Below are positions 30,151 through 40,741 of a stretch of 64,000 bases of DNA, piece after piece. Position numbers and translations under genes: made by a program. Origin of the DNA: Prevotella sp. 10(H) (GTDB taxonomy: Bacteria > Bacteroidota > Bacteroidia > Bacteroidales > Dysgonomonadaceae); assembly GCF_000711235.1 (NCBI RefSeq), contig NZ_JOMI01000001.1:496001-560000 (forward strand), written 5' to 3'. The notes under the pieces are model-generated. The model was given only the letters and a program-made list of their open reading frames with translations. It was not told the DNA's origin and searched no databases. Numbering within the stretch: the stretch's first letter is position 1; the number at the start of each line of letters is the position of its first letter.

Positions 30151-30468
30151 TTAAAGCATCATAACTCCGTTGATAGAAGAAACCTGCCTGTAATAAATTA
30201 CAACATCGTCGGCATCGTTTACCGGAGTCTTTATCGTAACGCTGGTATACTTGCCATTCCTGCTGTCTTTTAATGAAAAGCTGGCGTTTGCATTATCAAA
30301 TATTGAATACAGTTTTGCGATATTCTTTTCTTCCGAAGATAGAATAAATTTAAAAATGTAGTCACTGGGAAATGTATGTATTTCCTGTAATTTTTCCTTA
30401 AAGTTCAGATAAAAATCATCTACATGCTGATTCTTATCATTTTCTATAATTTCAATTTTTCCATTCAT
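30151..30468 (-). CDS. DUF493 family protein
   Basis: This 105-residue cytoplasmic protein carries the DUF493 (UPF0250, YbeD-like) signature: FPSDYIFKFIL, then SRNGKYTSVTIKTP and VIYYRQVSSINGVMML at the C-terminus. The fold is a small ferredoxin-like alpha/beta domain; it resembles regulatory ACT-type domains, but the biochemical role is not established. An N-terminal extension of about 30 residues is normal for Bacteroidetes members. It is monocistronic here as far as I can see. Confidence 0.85.
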   Translation of the reverse strand: MNGKIEIIENDKNQHVDDFYLNFKEKLQEIHTFPSDYIFKFILSSEEKNIAKLYSIFDNANASFSLKDSRNGKYTSVTIKTPVNDADDVVIYYRQVSSINGVMML

Positions 30469-30562
30469 GACTTATCTAAAGCAAATAACGAACCATAATT
30501 ATACTGATGCCAATCTGTCATAAAAAGCCTAGTCTTTAGGCATTGAAGAATAATCGAAAATA

Positions 30563-32164
30563 TCATATACCTATATCCATCACATTCTTCTCGAAATTAT
30601 CCCTGTCCTTTGCTTTATTTCTGACTTTCGTGCGGTTGTTATAAACAGTTTGCGCCGAGTAGCGCATAAAGGAGGCTATACGCGAACTATCGTCTATGCC
30701 CAGCCTGATGAGGGCGAATATGCGTAGCTCCCTGTTCAGCAGTTCATTCTTTTTAGGCAGAACCTTTTCGTCGGGCAGAAGCAGTTCGTTAAACTCGTCT
30801 ATAAAAGTCGGGTATAATTTGAGGAAAGCATTATCGAAGCTGTCGAAGAAATCGTCGAGTTCCATCTCGATATTGCGCGTCGAATTCACCATCTTATACA
30901 GGTCATAGATCTGTTTGGCAATCAACTTGCGCTTCACCATTTCGCGATATTTATCCAGCTTGTCGATGTAGGAAGAGCAAAGGTCGATAAAGAGGCTTAC
31001 ATATTCTTCTTTCGTATGGTTTGCCTCATTCAGCTTATTATTCATCTGGCTAAGTTCCTTATTGAGCAACTCTACTTCTTTTCTGTTTCTCTTTACCAGT
31101 TTCATCTGTTTGTATACCCATGCCAGCAAGGCGATCGTAATAAGGGACAATAGGCTGATAGCAACAAGTGCGAAAGTAATTTTCGATTTCTCCCTTTCGA
31201 TTTTTGCCTGATAAGCCTCTACAATGATAGGCAGCTTTTCGGATATCTGCACAATACGCAGGCGGTTGTTATAAAAGCGGGCGTCTTCCATCGAGCATTG
31301 TATATAACGGTATGCCCTGTCGAGGTCGTCCGGCTTGTTGCGGAAAAGATACAAGGCGAGTTCCTGTCCTGCAAGATTTTCTTTCAACGGGTTCACCTGA
31401 TCGGATATAGCGGCCATTATCAGGAATTTCTCGTATAAATCCTGACTACCGAAACGGTTGTAAATATTGGCTATATCATAGGTAATGATGGCATACAAAC
31501 GGCTGTCTTTTCTCATTGTAGGATAAGTCGAAAGAAATATATTCAGTGCATCTTCGAGTTTTCCTTCCTGCAATAGCTTTTTACCTTTATAATAATTATA
31601 TCTTTCCGTACCTTTTTCGAGTACCGAAAAAACAGAATCGGTATACATCCTTTCTACTCTCCTGTACTCTGGTGCATAGAGGCTGTCGTTGCTGTACTCT
31701 CCGGCTTCGTAATACGTCCATTCCGATATATAGTAGTATTCGTGGAGCAGTGAACTATCGAGACGGCTACGGTCGATCTTCCGCAAGTTATCTATAGACT
31801 CCCTATACATGCCTGTAGTAGAGAGCAGCATGGACATATTTATGGCGGTTTCGTCCTTATATTTTTGTATACCCGTTTTGTCTGCTAGCTCCTTGTTGTA
31901 GAAAACGTAACGCATGGCCGAGTCGCAGCGGTAAGTATTATATTCCTTATATATCTGGTTATTGATAAGATACCGTTCTTCCATGGATAAACCGGAATTG
32001 AGCAGGCTGCGCAAGCTGTCGATACGGTTTTCTTTCTTATCCATATAGAACCGGCGCATTTCTATCGCTTTATCAAGTTCTTTCAGCAAATCGTCGCGTT
32101 CATTCCCGAAACAGTAAGCGGTAAATAATAAGTGAAGTATGATAAATGAAATAAGTGCTTTCAT
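30563..32164 (-). CDS. SusR-like membrane-bound transcriptional regulator (DUF6377 type)
   Basis: This 533-residue protein has a signal peptide (1-20), a periplasmic TPR-like helical sensor region (about 22-320), one transmembrane helix (about 326-348), a coiled coil (about 355-385, KEVELLNKELSQMNNKLNEA) and a cytoplasmic DUF6377 region ending in an HTH (about 485-525, GIDDSSRIASFMRYSAQTVYNNRTKVRNKAK). This is the architecture I associate with SusR, the starch-system activator of Bacteroides. It is divergent from an outer-membrane barrel and a GH36 alpha-galactosidase, so it probably activates them in response to an alpha-galactoside or its product. Candidate sites are the CTACCTGA repeats at 32317-32335. 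Confidence 0.8.
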   Translation of the reverse strand: MKALISFIILHLLFTAYCFGNERDDLLKELDKAIEMRRFYMDKKENRIDSLRSLLNSGLSMEERYLINNQIYKEYNTYRCDSAMRYVFYNKELADKTGIQKYKDETAINMSMLLSTTGMYRESIDNLRKIDRSRLDSSLLHEYYYISEWTYYEAGEYSNDSLYAPEYRRVERMYTDSVFSVLEKGTERYNYYKGKKLLQEGKLEDALNIFLSTYPTMRKDSRLYAIITYDIANIYNRFGSQDLYEKFLIMAAISDQVNPLKENLAGQELALYLFRNKPDDLDRAYRYIQCSMEDARFYNNRLRIVQISEKLPIIVEAYQAKIEREKSKITFALVAISLLSLITIALLAWVYKQMKLVKRNRKEVELLNKELSQMNNKLNEANHTKEEYVSLFIDLCSSYIDKLDKYREMVKRKLIAKQIYDLYKMVNSTRNIEMELDDFFDSFDNAFLKLYPTFIDEFNELLLPDEKVLPKKNELLNRELRIFALIRLGIDDSSRIASFMRYSAQTVYNNRTKVRNKAKDRDNFEKNVMDIGI

Positions 32165-32316
32165 AGTCGTCGTAATTCTATTGCCCGTTCTTCTTGTCCC
32201 GAATATACAAATAATTTTCTACTTACCAACAAAGAGCATCTACCTGACAGCTAAAAACGCATAATTTTAACTCACTTATATACAGACCAATACAAATAGC
32301 TACTATTTCTCAAAGT

Positions 32317-32335
32317 CTACCTGATTACTACCTGA
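32317..32335 (+). promoter_or_regulatory. CTACCTGA direct repeats, candidate operator
   Basis: CTACCTGA occurs at 32317-32324 and 32328-32335, exactly 11 bases apart, just upstream of where the -33 region of the following promoter would be; a third copy lies at 32240-32247. Repeats one helical turn apart next to the promoter suit an activator, most simply the SusR-like protein encoded divergently. Confidence 0.5.
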
Positions 32336-32360
32336 CAAAAAATAGGCCTCATATTGCCCG

Positions 32361-32368
32361 TAGTTTTG
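32361..32368 (+). promoter_or_regulatory. Candidate -7 box of the alpha-galactoside operon
   Basis: TAGTTTTG matches TAnnTTTG and lies 41 bases before the ATG at 32410. Confidence 0.5.
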
Positions 32369-32409
32369 CACAGAACCAACGATCATCCATTGAAATACTT
32401 TTTTGAACC

Positions 32410-34698
32410 ATGAAAACAATACTTACATCAATCGTTATATTCCTGATGCTTACATTATCACTTATTGTAAACGCACAAGAAACACATCCGGCAGACACCA
32501 CCAAAACCAAACCTGCCGAAAGTGACCGCAATGTAATGCTGAACGCATCGAATGCAAACGGACCGCGCCAGATATCTATCGGCTTGCCGAGTGAAGACGT
32601 GAGCGTATACGAAAACGGATTGCCCGTAGTCTATTCATCTGCCGTACAGGGATTATCGACTCACTGGCGCAGCGATGCCAGTCTGCGGCGCGTAGGGCTG
32701 ATGCAAATAAACGAAACGGCAATTGCTACCGGAAATATTGCTTATGCCGTCAATTCATTCTCCAATATGGGAACGGAAACCTTTCAGGGAATACTGAACT
32801 ATAATACGAATCACTTCGGCTTGCAACGTTTCGATCTGGGTATGTCGGGCGCTGTGAATAAGGACTGGCAATTCGCAGGAAGCATCTACCAGAATTTCGA
32901 TCCGGGTAGTTTCAAACTGCGTTATACAAATTATGTGGATAAAACCCAACTGTATAAAGCTGCCATTACCCGCAAGCTGGGCGAGCGCGGCACCATCAGC
33001 CTGCAATATAAATACTCCAATTCACGCCGTCTGGAACAAATCGTGGAAATGGCACCGTTTATCTATGTAGGCGACGGCAGCGTGCAGGAAGTTCCGGGAT
33101 TCTCACTTGGAACGAGTTCTTATTCTCCCATAGGCGGACGATATACAACTATGGATATGCGAAACGGGCATGTAAAAGAATCAGGCTTGAATGACGAATC
33201 ACAAAACCATGGCAATGAACTGATGCTGAATATGGACTATACTTTCGACAACGGTCTGCAATGGAAACTCAATGCCAAAGCTATGAAATCATTCAATAGC
33301 TATGTATGGATAGGCGCTCCGTCCATTAATATGGTAAATAACGGTATCGAAGAAGGAACGGAAGACGACCCGGATGCAGCGGTTTATTATATCGACGGCA
33401 CTGACGAGCGTTTCACCGGAATGAAGCAAAACCGTATTGCCAGTTTCCACTACGGGAATATAAAATCAGCTATGCTTACATCCGAATTATTCAAAAAGAT
33501 ATCCGATCATAAGCTACGTTTAGGTCTGAACCAATGGTATTACAATGCAGAATACTGGTCGAACACCATACGCTTCGACCATGATGTAACGGATTATCCG
33601 ACCATGCTTTCACACACCGTAAATGGAAAAACACTGACAAACTACGCCTTTAATTACGGTGGCTCAGAATACTACGACGGCAACGAAAACAAACTGGCTC
33701 TATATATGACCGACAACTGGGATATTACAGACAAACTGAATGTCTATCTTGGAGTGCGCGCCGAATATTACCGCTACAGAGGTAAAAGCCTGCCTTTCGC
33801 CCGATTCGACAATTTCCATGTGGGTGCAACCATTCCCGGTACAGACGAGAAAGTTACTCCGGTAGATTTTAAAGGAGATTACTTTAACTACGCGCTTGCA
33901 GCAACAGCCACCTATAGGTTGACCGACAAACTTGGATTAAGCGTAGACGGCACAATGGTAACCCGCCGCCCGCGCCTCGAAGACTATGCCACACCCGATT
34001 ATCCGTCCACAGCGCAAACAATGATTAAACTGGGACGTGCCGGAATATTCTTCAATAACGACTGGATAAATCTTACTTCGCTGGTTTCGTATATCGGCAA
34101 AACAAACAACCGCACCGTAGTGAATATCAGCCACCCCACACCCGGCAACAGTGAAACAATGGCCTCGGCTTTCAATTACGATATAAAAACAATCGGTTGG
34201 ACTACAGATGCGGTGATAAGACCATTTAAAGACTTTAATATTCATTTTTTATTCACATATCAGAAGCCAACCTATGAAAAGTTCGAAACAACTGTTACTT
34301 TTACAGACGGAATGAGCAAGAGTATTAATGCCACAGGAAATAATGTTACCGAAATACCTGAAATGCTGATTGAAATAGACCCGAGCTATACGATTGCAAA
34401 CCGCCTGAATATATGGACTAGTTTCCGTTATTTCAGCAAGACGTATGCTAATCTGAGCAATGCCTTATATTTCAACGGGCATTGGGAAACATTTGGGGGT
34501 GTCAACTTTAAGGTGAATGAAAAACTGTCTGTCGGCGCTACCGTCATCAACTTCTTCAACCAGTCGGGTGCAACCGGAACGATTGCAGGCTCGGAACTGA
34601 TACAGAAGGACGAAGCCGGACGATTCAAAAATACATGGATGGCGGGTAAATACCTGCGTCCGTTTACAATGGAGTTCAGCGCTTCGATTAAATTTTAA
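32410..34698 (+). CDS. TonB-dependent-receptor-like outer-membrane barrel
   Basis: This 762-residue protein has a signal peptide (1-23, VNAQ) and is made mostly of amphipathic beta strands ending FTMEFSASIKF with terminal Phe, as in outer-membrane proteins. Residues about 40-140 resemble a plug (NGPRQISIGLPSEDVSVYENGLPV, with VNSFSNMGTETFQG). No CarboxypepD_reg, STN domain or clear TonB box is visible, and no SusD gene follows. The GH36 gene comes 39 bases later in the same direction. I infer that it brings small alpha-galactosides such as melibiose or raffinose across the outer membrane without a SusD lid. Confidence 0.75.
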   Translation: MKTILTSIVIFLMLTLSLIVNAQETHPADTTKTKPAESDRNVMLNASNANGPRQISIGLPSEDVSVYENGLPVVYSSAVQGLSTHWRSDASLRRVGLMQINETAIATGNIAYAVNSFSNMGTETFQGILNYNTNHFGLQRFDLGMSGAVNKDWQFAGSIYQNFDPGSFKLRYTNYVDKTQLYKAAITRKLGERGTISLQYKYSNSRRLEQIVEMAPFIYVGDGSVQEVPGFSLGTSSYSPIGGRYTTMDMRNGHVKESGLNDESQNHGNELMLNMDYTFDNGLQWKLNAKAMKSFNSYVWIGAPSINMVNNGIEEGTEDDPDAAVYYIDGTDERFTGMKQNRIASFHYGNIKSAMLTSELFKKISDHKLRLGLNQWYYNAEYWSNTIRFDHDVTDYPTMLSHTVNGKTLTNYAFNYGGSEYYDGNENKLALYMTDNWDITDKLNVYLGVRAEYYRYRGKSLPFARFDNFHVGATIPGTDEKVTPVDFKGDYFNYALAATATYRLTDKLGLSVDGTMVTRRPRLEDYATPDYPSTAQTMIKLGRAGIFFNNDWINLTSLVSYIGKTNNRTVVNISHPTPGNSETMASAFNYDIKTIGWTTDAVIRPFKDFNIHFLFTYQKPTYEKFETTVTFTDGMSKSINATGNNVTEIPEMLIEIDPSYTIANRLNIWTSFRYFSKTYANLSNALYFNGHWETFGGVNFKVNEKLSVGATVINFFNQSGATGTIAGSELIQKDEAGRFKNTWMAGKYLRPFTMEFSASIKF

Positions 34699-34737
34699 AT
34701 CAATATCAAATACAAATCATAAATAAACCATGTAATC

Positions 34738-36933
34738 ATGAAAAACGTTTCGATTTTATTTTTATTAATCATTGCATCTTTTATGAATGTAAGTGCGCAG
34801 CAGACTGTGATAAAGGTCTCTACAAATGAAACTGACCTCGTTCTGAAAACCTCCCCTCTCGGCAGGATTTATCAGGCCTACTTCGGTGAAAAACTGCTCA
34901 ACGAAAGTGAAATTCAGGCACTCTCCCACTTCATTGCACGTCCGTCATCCGACGGTTCGGTAACGCCGCGCGGATGGGAAGTATATCCCGCATCGGGCAA
35001 CGAAGACTATTTCGAACCGGCATTTGCCATACAGCACAACGACGGCAACATGACTTCGTACCTGTATTATAAATCTCATGAAGTAAAGAATATAGACAGC
35101 AACGTAAAAGAAACGATTATACGTCTGGCCGACGATAAATATCCGGTTGAGGTAACGTTGCACTACATGTCTTTTGCTAAAGAAAACATTATCAAGACAT
35201 GGACAGAGATAAAGCACAATGAAAAGAAACCCGTAAACATCAGCAAGTACGCTTCTGCGATGCTTTATTTCGAAAGTCCGGCCTATTATCTGAATGAATA
35301 CAGTGGCGACTGGTCGAAAGAAGCACAACTAAGCACACAGGAACTGAAGTTCGGCAAAAAGATGATAGACACCAAACTCGGTTCACGTGCAGCTATGCAT
35401 GCCTATCCGTTTTTTCAGATAGGATTGGGAGAAGAAGTAAAGGAAGATAAGGGTAAAGTATTTGTAGGTACTATCGGCTGGACAGGTAACTTTCGCTTTA
35501 CATTCGAAGTGGACAACGTTAATAACCTGCGCGTCATTTCGGGTATAAATCCGTATGCTTCGACTTACGAACTGAAACCGAATGAAATATTCACAACACC
35601 AGAATTCATCTTTACCTTATCATACAACGGAGTTGGAAAAGCAAGCCGCGACCTGCATGCATGGGCACGCAACTACCAACTGAAAGACGGTAAAGGCGAC
35701 CGCCTGACATTACTCAACAACTGGGAAGCAACAGGCCCCAACTTCAACGAGGAAATATTAGGCGAATGGATGCACGAAGCCAAGAAACTGGGCGTAGATA
35801 TGTTCCTACTCGATGACGGCTGGTTCGGCAATAAATATCCCAGATTCGACGATAAAAGAGCATTAGGCGACTGGGAACCTACCCGCGAAAAGCTGCCGAA
35901 CGGCGTACAGGGACTTGTAAAGAAAGCTAAAGAAGCCGGCGTGAAATTCGGGCTTTGGGTAGAGCCGGAAATGGTAAATCCGAAAAGTGAACTGTTTGAA
36001 AAGCATCCCGACTGGGCGATAAAACTACCAAACCGCGAAACCTATTATTACCGCAGCCAGCTGGTGCTGGACCTTAGCAATCCGCAAGTGCAGGATTATT
36101 CTTTCGGCGTAGTGGATAAGATATTAAGCGAGAATCCCGATCTGGCTTATTTGAAATGGGATTGCAACAGCCCGATAACAAATATATACTCGCCATACCT
36201 GAAAGAAAAGCAGAACCACTTGTATATCGACCATGTACGCGGATTCTATAATGTAATAAAACGTGTAACGGATAAGTACCCGCATGTGGAAATAATGATG
36301 TGTTCGGGCGGCGGGGCAAGATGCGATTACGAAGGGCTTAAATATTTCAGTGAGTTCTGGTGCAGCGACAATACCGATCCAGTAGACCGCCTTTATATCC
36401 AGTGGAATTTTTCTCAGTTCTTCCCGATTAAGGCAATGGCTGCGCATGTGACAAGCTGGAACAAGGCTGCTAGTATCAAATTCCGTACCGATGTAGCTAT
36501 GATGTGTAAATTCGGATTCGATATCAGCCTGAAAGAAATGAATGCCGACGAACAGAAATTCTGCACCGAAGCCGTTGCCAATTACAACAGGTTGAAAAGG
36601 GTAATCCTCGATGGGAATTTCTTCCGCCTTGTTTCTCCTTACGACGGTAATCATACATCGGTAATGCATGTAGGCGAAAGCAAAGACAAAGCCGTACTCT
36701 TTACCTACGATATCAATCCGCTGTATAAAGAAAAGTATTACCCTATCAAACTGCAGGGCTTAGACCCGATGAAGAAATACCGTATCAGGGAAATCAACCT
36801 GATGCCGGGTGCAACTTCGCGACTGGCAGAAAACGATAAGGTATATTCGGGCGATTACCTGATGAAGATCGGTATAGACGCATTTACTGCTACACGCTTG
36901 AACAGCAGGGTAATTGAATTGACAGCCGAATAA
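34738..36933 (+). CDS. GH36 alpha-galactosidase
   Basis: This 731-residue enzyme hydrolyses terminal alpha-1,6-galactose of melibiose, raffinose-type sugars or galactomannan fragments. It has a signal peptide (1-20, VSAQ) and should be periplasmic. An N-terminal beta-supersandwich (about 25-290) precedes the barrel (about 310-640) with NNWEATGPNFNEE, FLLDDGWFG and GLWVEPEMVNP. The nucleophile is Asp475 in LKWDCNSP and the acid/base Asp544 in CSDNTDP; their spacing of 69 residues matches known GH36 enzymes. The C-terminal beta domain ends the protein. It is the last gene of the operon and is followed by a terminator. Confidence 0.93.
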   Translation: MKNVSILFLLIIASFMNVSAQQTVIKVSTNETDLVLKTSPLGRIYQAYFGEKLLNESEIQALSHFIARPSSDGSVTPRGWEVYPASGNEDYFEPAFAIQHNDGNMTSYLYYKSHEVKNIDSNVKETIIRLADDKYPVEVTLHYMSFAKENIIKTWTEIKHNEKKPVNISKYASAMLYFESPAYYLNEYSGDWSKEAQLSTQELKFGKKMIDTKLGSRAAMHAYPFFQIGLGEEVKEDKGKVFVGTIGWTGNFRFTFEVDNVNNLRVISGINPYASTYELKPNEIFTTPEFIFTLSYNGVGKASRDLHAWARNYQLKDGKGDRLTLLNNWEATGPNFNEEILGEWMHEAKKLGVDMFLLDDGWFGNKYPRFDDKRALGDWEPTREKLPNGVQGLVKKAKEAGVKFGLWVEPEMVNPKSELFEKHPDWAIKLPNRETYYYRSQLVLDLSNPQVQDYSFGVVDKILSENPDLAYLKWDCNSPITNIYSPYLKEKQNHLYIDHVRGFYNVIKRVTDKYPHVEIMMCSGGGARCDYEGLKYFSEFWCSDNTDPVDRLYIQWNFSQFFPIKAMAAHVTSWNKAASIKFRTDVAMMCKFGFDISLKEMNADEQKFCTEAVANYNRLKRVILDGNFFRLVSPYDGNHTSVMHVGESKDKAVLFTYDINPLYKEKYYPIKLQGLDPMKKYRIREINLMPGATSRLAENDKVYSGDYLMKIGIDAFTATRLNSRVIELTAE

Positions 36934-36956
36934 TAATACATGATATATTTAACGAT

Positions 36957-36984
36957 AAAAGACTACCTCTTGGGGTAGTCTTTT
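36957..36984 (+). terminator. Intrinsic terminator after the GH36 gene
   Basis: AAAAGACTACC (36957-36967) pairs with GGTAGTCTTTT (36974-36984). The A-run and T-run make it usable from both strands, serving the converging YdeI-like gene as well. Confidence 0.9.
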
Positions 36985-37014
36985 GTCTTATATATTTATA
37001 TGAATTCTATATAG

Positions 37015-37578
37015 TTACCCCATTAGCTTTCTATTTTCCTCGAGCAGGCGGACTATTTTCTCTAGCCTTTTCTGACGTGTTTCTTCTCTTTTTGCTTCGA
37101 AATAGAATCCTGTAAATTGCTTTTGTGTAGACGGGGACATCGCGCAATAGTTCTTAAATGCCTTGTCGTAGATTGCTAGTTTGCTTTCGAACTCAGACTT
37201 TTGTGTTTCAGAAATACTTCTGTCGTGTACTTTATGCCATTGCCCGTTCTTTTTCGCTTCTTCGATCACCTGCAGGCCGAATTCGGTCATTTTGTTTTCG
37301 GCAATGAGTTTTTCGGCAAGTTTCCTGTTCTTATCCGACCAGTTGCTGACTTTTATTCTTCGTGAAAAATATTTCCTGTACCTATCCTTGTCTATGGAAA
37401 CAATCAGGCCGTCGATCCAGCCGAAACATAATGCTTCTTCCAATGCTTCATGTGCCGATAATGTCTTTAACACATCGGTTTTACCGAATATCAGCCAGAT
37501 GCCTTCACTGGTTTGTCCGTTGTTTACCAGCCATTTACGGAAGCTATCCCTTGTTTCGAAAAATAGTTCTTTATTCAT
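37015..37578 (-). CDS. YdeI/OmpD-associated family protein
   Basis: The frame is open from 37629, but the ATG at 37576-37578 gives the usual family start MNKELFFETRDSFRKWL, so a 187-residue product is preferred. Motifs LWLIFGK-like IWLIFGK, ALEEALCFGWIDGL, KYFSRRIKVSNWSDKNRKLAEKL and a C-terminal segment ending in KRLEKIVRLLEENRK fit the YdeI/BOF-type family, sometimes called bacteriocin-protection proteins. The biochemical role is unclear. The protein has no signal peptide. It ends just beyond the bidirectional terminator shared with the GH36 gene. Confidence 0.85.
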   Translation of the reverse strand: MNKELFFETRDSFRKWLVNNGQTSEGIWLIFGKTDVLKTLSAHEALEEALCFGWIDGLIVSIDKDRYRKYFSRRIKVSNWSDKNRKLAEKLIAENKMTEFGLQVIEEAKKNGQWHKVHDRSISETQKSEFESKLAIYDKAFKNYCAMSPSTQKQFTGFYFEAKREETRQKRLEKIVRLLEENRKLMG

Positions 37579-37874
37579 AGTCTGTGCCTTTAATATATTA
37601 GGTGCTATTATTTGTAATTTGAGCAGCAATTAAGTTAAATAATAAATATAAGAAATAATAAAAATTCGATAAATAATAGTATAAAAATTATTGAATGAAT
37701 TAAATATTGCTTATTCAAAATATCAATAATGTGATATTTATAAACTCAATACATAGATTTAAAACCCAAAATTATCATTTAACGTATATTTTTTAAAATT
37801 ATGAATTCAAGCCCATTTATTCCATATTCGTGTAAATGTCACTTTTCCGTTTTTATATTACCGAAATTTAATTA

Positions 37875-37882
37875 TAAATTTG
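37875..37882 (+). promoter_or_regulatory. Candidate -7 box of the first FISUMP leader
   Basis: TAAATTTG matches TAnnTTTG, with a TTTTT stretch about 20 bases upstream as a possible -33 element. The 230 bases before it are very AT-rich with no other feature seen. The identical box is found at 40903-40910. Confidence 0.5.
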
Positions 37883-37909
37883 TACCCAAACAAATTCCCA
37901 GAACTAACA

Positions 37910-38474
<565 letters not shown>

Positions 38475-38726
38475 AAAAGACTTTCTGTCCTTACACACCA
38501 AACTTTATTGAGACGAGTGTTTTTCTATGAGATCAGATTAACGGAAAACGATGAAACTTGTCAGCAGTATAGCTTTCCAGCCTTAATATAAACGACAAAC
38601 TACCCTGTTACAAAACTTAACAGATGAACCCCAAAATATATATGATCTTTTTACTGACAAACGAAACAAACAGATTGTACAAATTCATTAAAAATAAAGC
38701 AAAGCCATTGAGTGTAAAACTCATAA

Positions 38727-38819
38727 GTAGGGAATATCCGATTTGTCTTTATTTGTCTTCATCTTTATTATTCTGTTTGGGAAAATAGATAATAATACGC
38801 ATAACTAGGTATTCCCTAC
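38727..38819. repeat. Perfect 10-bp inverted repeat in the conserved leader, copy 1
   Basis: GTAGGGAATA (38727-38736) and its exact complement TATTCCCTAC (38810-38819) enclose 73 AT-rich bases; GTAAA and TTTAC lie outside in matching order. It could be a long RNA hairpin or a recombinase site pair. The same arrangement is at 41790-41882. Confidence 0.6.
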
Positions 38820-38884
38820 GGCTTTACATTATAGAAGACAAGCAAATAAAGGATTTTAAAGAAACATTAAAGTAATATACAATT

Positions 38885-40741
38885 ATGAAGACTAACAAAC
38901 AAGCAAAACGAAAATTAATCGGTATCACACTCGCCCTGCTGCTGGTCATCGGCGCCCATGCACAGGTGACGATAGGAATGGGCAAGGAACCCAATCAGGG
39001 AAGCCTGCTAGACCTGAAAGAAAATGACCCTGACGGCAATAACGTAACGGCAAAAAAAGGACTGCTGCTTCCTCGTGTCAATCTGACTAAAAAATATACA
39101 CTGGAAGACATCGATCCGTCCAATAGCGTCCGCCCCAATGAAGAAGCGCATACGGGGCTGACTGTGTACAGCATCAACAAGTGCGACCTCGATGGCGACG
39201 GGGTATATGTGTGGATGGGAGACCAGTGGCAAAAACTGTCTTCGGCGAGTACAGTGCCGTCAGTAAATGCTGACAAAACATTCTTCGATTTCCCCAGCGG
39301 ACGAGACCTGCGTACACTTTCTGCCCAGACGCTGAATATGACATGGGGCAATGGAATGTCGCCCAATCCGCCTACATGGAAGATAATAGCGGGAGAATTA
39401 GGTAATAACTTAAGCCTTTCTCAACCGTCAGGCAGTACAGGAACGCTCACCACAAGTCCGCAGGCTATCAATCTTTTACCGCCTGCAATGACGGCTGGCG
39501 AGATAGCTGCTAATCCATATTTGGCAAAAGACCTCAAAATCCTGTTCGAATATGATATGACAGGGTGTAAGAAAACGGAATCGGTGCATGTAAGACAGGT
39601 TAATAAAGCGCTGCTGATTGATGGGAAAACGACTATCCCTCAACGAACTTATAATACTTCCGCCAATGGTCTGGAGCTGAATGTAGCCAGTAATGCCGAA
39701 TGGAAACTAATTATTAGTCCGGCTACAAATACTGCTATCAACGGGCTATCTCCTGCTGCCGGAACCATACAGGGAGAAGAAAAAAATGACGGAAATTCTG
39801 CTGATGTCAAGCAAAAATACAATGTGGCCTCTGACGGTTACAAGCAACGCTATAATTTTCTGACCTTTACGGATGCACAGACTCCTAAACGTTTCGAAGA
39901 CATTACACAGACTATTATCCAATGTTCCATCGAGCAGGAAATGACCCTCGCAGAATGGAAAGATATATGGGAACAGTTCTACGGTCTCGATCCTAATAGC
40001 GACGAACCGGATTCGGACGGCGACATTTCAAAAAATAAAAACAGGGTACAATGGCACCGCGATCAAAGCAACGGAATCTTCTTCTCCGCGATGTTCGGTA
40101 ACCAGCGTTGGATGATCAACAATCTGGCAGCAACGAATTATGCAAGTAATACACCCGTGAAACCAAACCTGATATTTTCATATGCATCAACGTCTACTGC
40201 TGCCCACTGCGGATATCCAAATCTAAGCAATTCAAATGAAAGCCCCACCTCTAAAACCATGTTTAATAAAAGGGAACGAATAGGGATGCTTTATAACTGG
40301 TATGCGGCTACGGGCAATCAAAACACTGCGTCCACTCCTGATCAGTCTACTCTGGATCTAAAAATACAGGGAATTTGTCCTAACGGCTGGCATCTGCCAA
40401 GTCAGAAAGAATATATGGAACTGAAAGACGAATTAATTGCTCACTATTACAAATATTCGGACAATACTGACGGAAATCATTACTGTAATACAACCAAAGA
40501 CATATGTGAAGGAAATAAAGAGGGCAAATCTTTCGACCCGCTTGCCGGTGGATTCAATATCCTGTATGCAGGCGTTTCATACGGAGAACCCGGACTTTTC
40601 GGTACAGATGCCTTTATCTGGATGTCCACTAACCTCTCGGCCAATAAAGCACGCTTGCGGGTGAGCGGTAGCCATCCGGCATGGAATATAGAAGGGAACG
40701 CCCCATCGGGCATGTTCTCGGTAAGGTGTAAGAAAGACTGA
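38885..40741 (+). CDS. FISUMP-domain secreted/surface protein (copy 1)
   Basis: This 618-residue protein has a signal peptide (about 1-26, IGAHAQ) and the N-terminal segment VTIGMGKEPNQGSLLDLKE common to Bacteroidetes surface proteins. A middle part of Ig-like beta strands (about 125-350) is followed by an acidic DPNSDEPDSDGD stretch (about 370-381) that resembles calcium-binding repeats. The C-terminal FISUMP domain (Fibrobacter succinogenes major paralogous domain, about 400-618) shows FGNQRWMINNLA, GMLYNWYAA, QGICPNGWHLPSQKEY and SVRCKKD. The function of FISUMP proteins is not established; an adhesive or structural surface role is inferred. The first 155 residues are nearly identical to the next paralogue, the rest is diverged. 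Confidence 0.85.
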   Translation: MKTNKQAKRKLIGITLALLLVIGAHAQVTIGMGKEPNQGSLLDLKENDPDGNNVTAKKGLLLPRVNLTKKYTLEDIDPSNSVRPNEEAHTGLTVYSINKCDLDGDGVYVWMGDQWQKLSSASTVPSVNADKTFFDFPSGRDLRTLSAQTLNMTWGNGMSPNPPTWKIIAGELGNNLSLSQPSGSTGTLTTSPQAINLLPPAMTAGEIAANPYLAKDLKILFEYDMTGCKKTESVHVRQVNKALLIDGKTTIPQRTYNTSANGLELNVASNAEWKLIISPATNTAINGLSPAAGTIQGEEKNDGNSADVKQKYNVASDGYKQRYNFLTFTDAQTPKRFEDITQTIIQCSIEQEMTLAEWKDIWEQFYGLDPNSDEPDSDGDISKNKNRVQWHRDQSNGIFFSAMFGNQRWMINNLAATNYASNTPVKPNLIFSYASTSTAAHCGYPNLSNSNESPTSKTMFNKRERIGMLYNWYAATGNQNTASTPDQSTLDLKIQGICPNGWHLPSQKEYMELKDELIAHYYKYSDNTDGNHYCNTTKDICEGNKEGKSFDPLAGGFNILYAGVSYGEPGLFGTDAFIWMSTNLSANKARLRVSGSHPAWNIEGNAPSGMFSVRCKKD

